NCBI GenBank assembly: GCA_017452405.1
Contig: JAFTMM010000063.1
Span: 1-6,248 of the forward strand
Source: Clostridia bacterium
GTDB taxonomy: Bacteria; Bacillota; Clostridia; Christensenellales; Pumilibacteraceae
Length of the DNA stretch: 6,248 bases
Direction: 5' to 3'
This document shows, piece after piece, positions 6,170-6,248 of this stretch; positions within the stretch are counted from its first letter, which is position 1, and every line of letters begins with the position of its first letter. The notes beneath the pieces were generated by a model that worked only from the letters and a program-made list of their open reading frames with translations, was not told the DNA's origin and made no database searches. Position numbers and translations under genes: made by a program.

Positions 6170-6221
6170 GCGGTAAAGGCTTCCTCTCCGAGGGAGCTGT
6201 CTGCGGAGCAGACTGAGGGAG
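6170..6221 (+). repeat. Double-hairpin intergenic repeat, copy B
   Basis: It has the same orientation and plan as copy A: GGCTTC, a first stem (CTCTC at 6184-6188 with GGGAG at 6192-6196, T6187-G6193 being a wobble pair), CTG, then GTCTGC (6199-6204) pairing with GCAGAC (6208-6213) around GGA, then CTGAGGGAG. Sequence differs from copy A in the first stem while pairing is kept. It is preceded by GCGGTAAAG (6170-6178), which also occurs inside the repeats upstream of uvrC. Confidence 0.85.
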
Positions 6222-6230
6222 TTATAACTC
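6219..6230. repeat. Perfect 12-bp palindrome GAGTTATAACTC
   Basis: The palindrome overlaps the end of repeat copy B. It could be a dyad for a regulator of a gene beyond the window edge, or chance. No gene start is visible in the remaining bases up to 6248. Confidence 0.35.
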
Positions 6231-6248
6231 TAACTTCAAATCGCCGTA

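Overview
The window looks like chromosomal DNA of an uncultured, probably gut-associated, Clostridia-like Bacillota. This rests on three things. The DNA polymerase I lacks proofreading residues, as in many Bacillota. The first gene has a prodomain-like fold common in secreted clostridial proteins. The gaps carry short palindromic repeats of kinds I associate with gut Bacillota genomes. Placement below phylum (for example Christensenellales) is a guess. All supported genes are on the + strand.

Layout: (1) 1-494 is the 3' part of an AT-rich gene for a small exported or membrane-anchored acidic protein that resembles the propeptide of subtilisin-like proteases without a protease. (2) 495-676 is a non-coding gap with several inverted repeats, a terminator-like hairpin, and then a perfect consensus sigma-A promoter (TTGACA, 17 bp, TATAAT). 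The predicted transcription start is the A of the polA ATG, so the polA mRNA is predicted to be leaderless. (3) 677-3229 is polA. (4) 3230-3459 is a repeat-filled gap: a nested inverted repeat starting at the polA stop, then three copies of an 18-base repeat, one joined to a widespread palindromic 20-mer and one lying directly in front of uvrC. (5) 3460-5259 is uvrC. (6) 5252-6073 is a Cof-type HAD phosphatase gene that overlaps the end of uvrC by 8 bases. (7) 6074-6248 holds two diverged copies of a double-hairpin repeat and a short palindrome.

Together, polA and uvrC form a small DNA-repair neighbourhood. UvrC makes the two incisions in nucleotide excision repair and Pol I fills the gap. 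The HAD enzyme is probably translationally coupled to uvrC but has no evident role in repair. I saw no CRISPR array, tRNA, rRNA, transposase or phage gene. The least ordinary parts are the predicted leaderless polA start, the protease-propeptide remnant, and the modular intergenic repeats that share a GCGGTAAAG segment.
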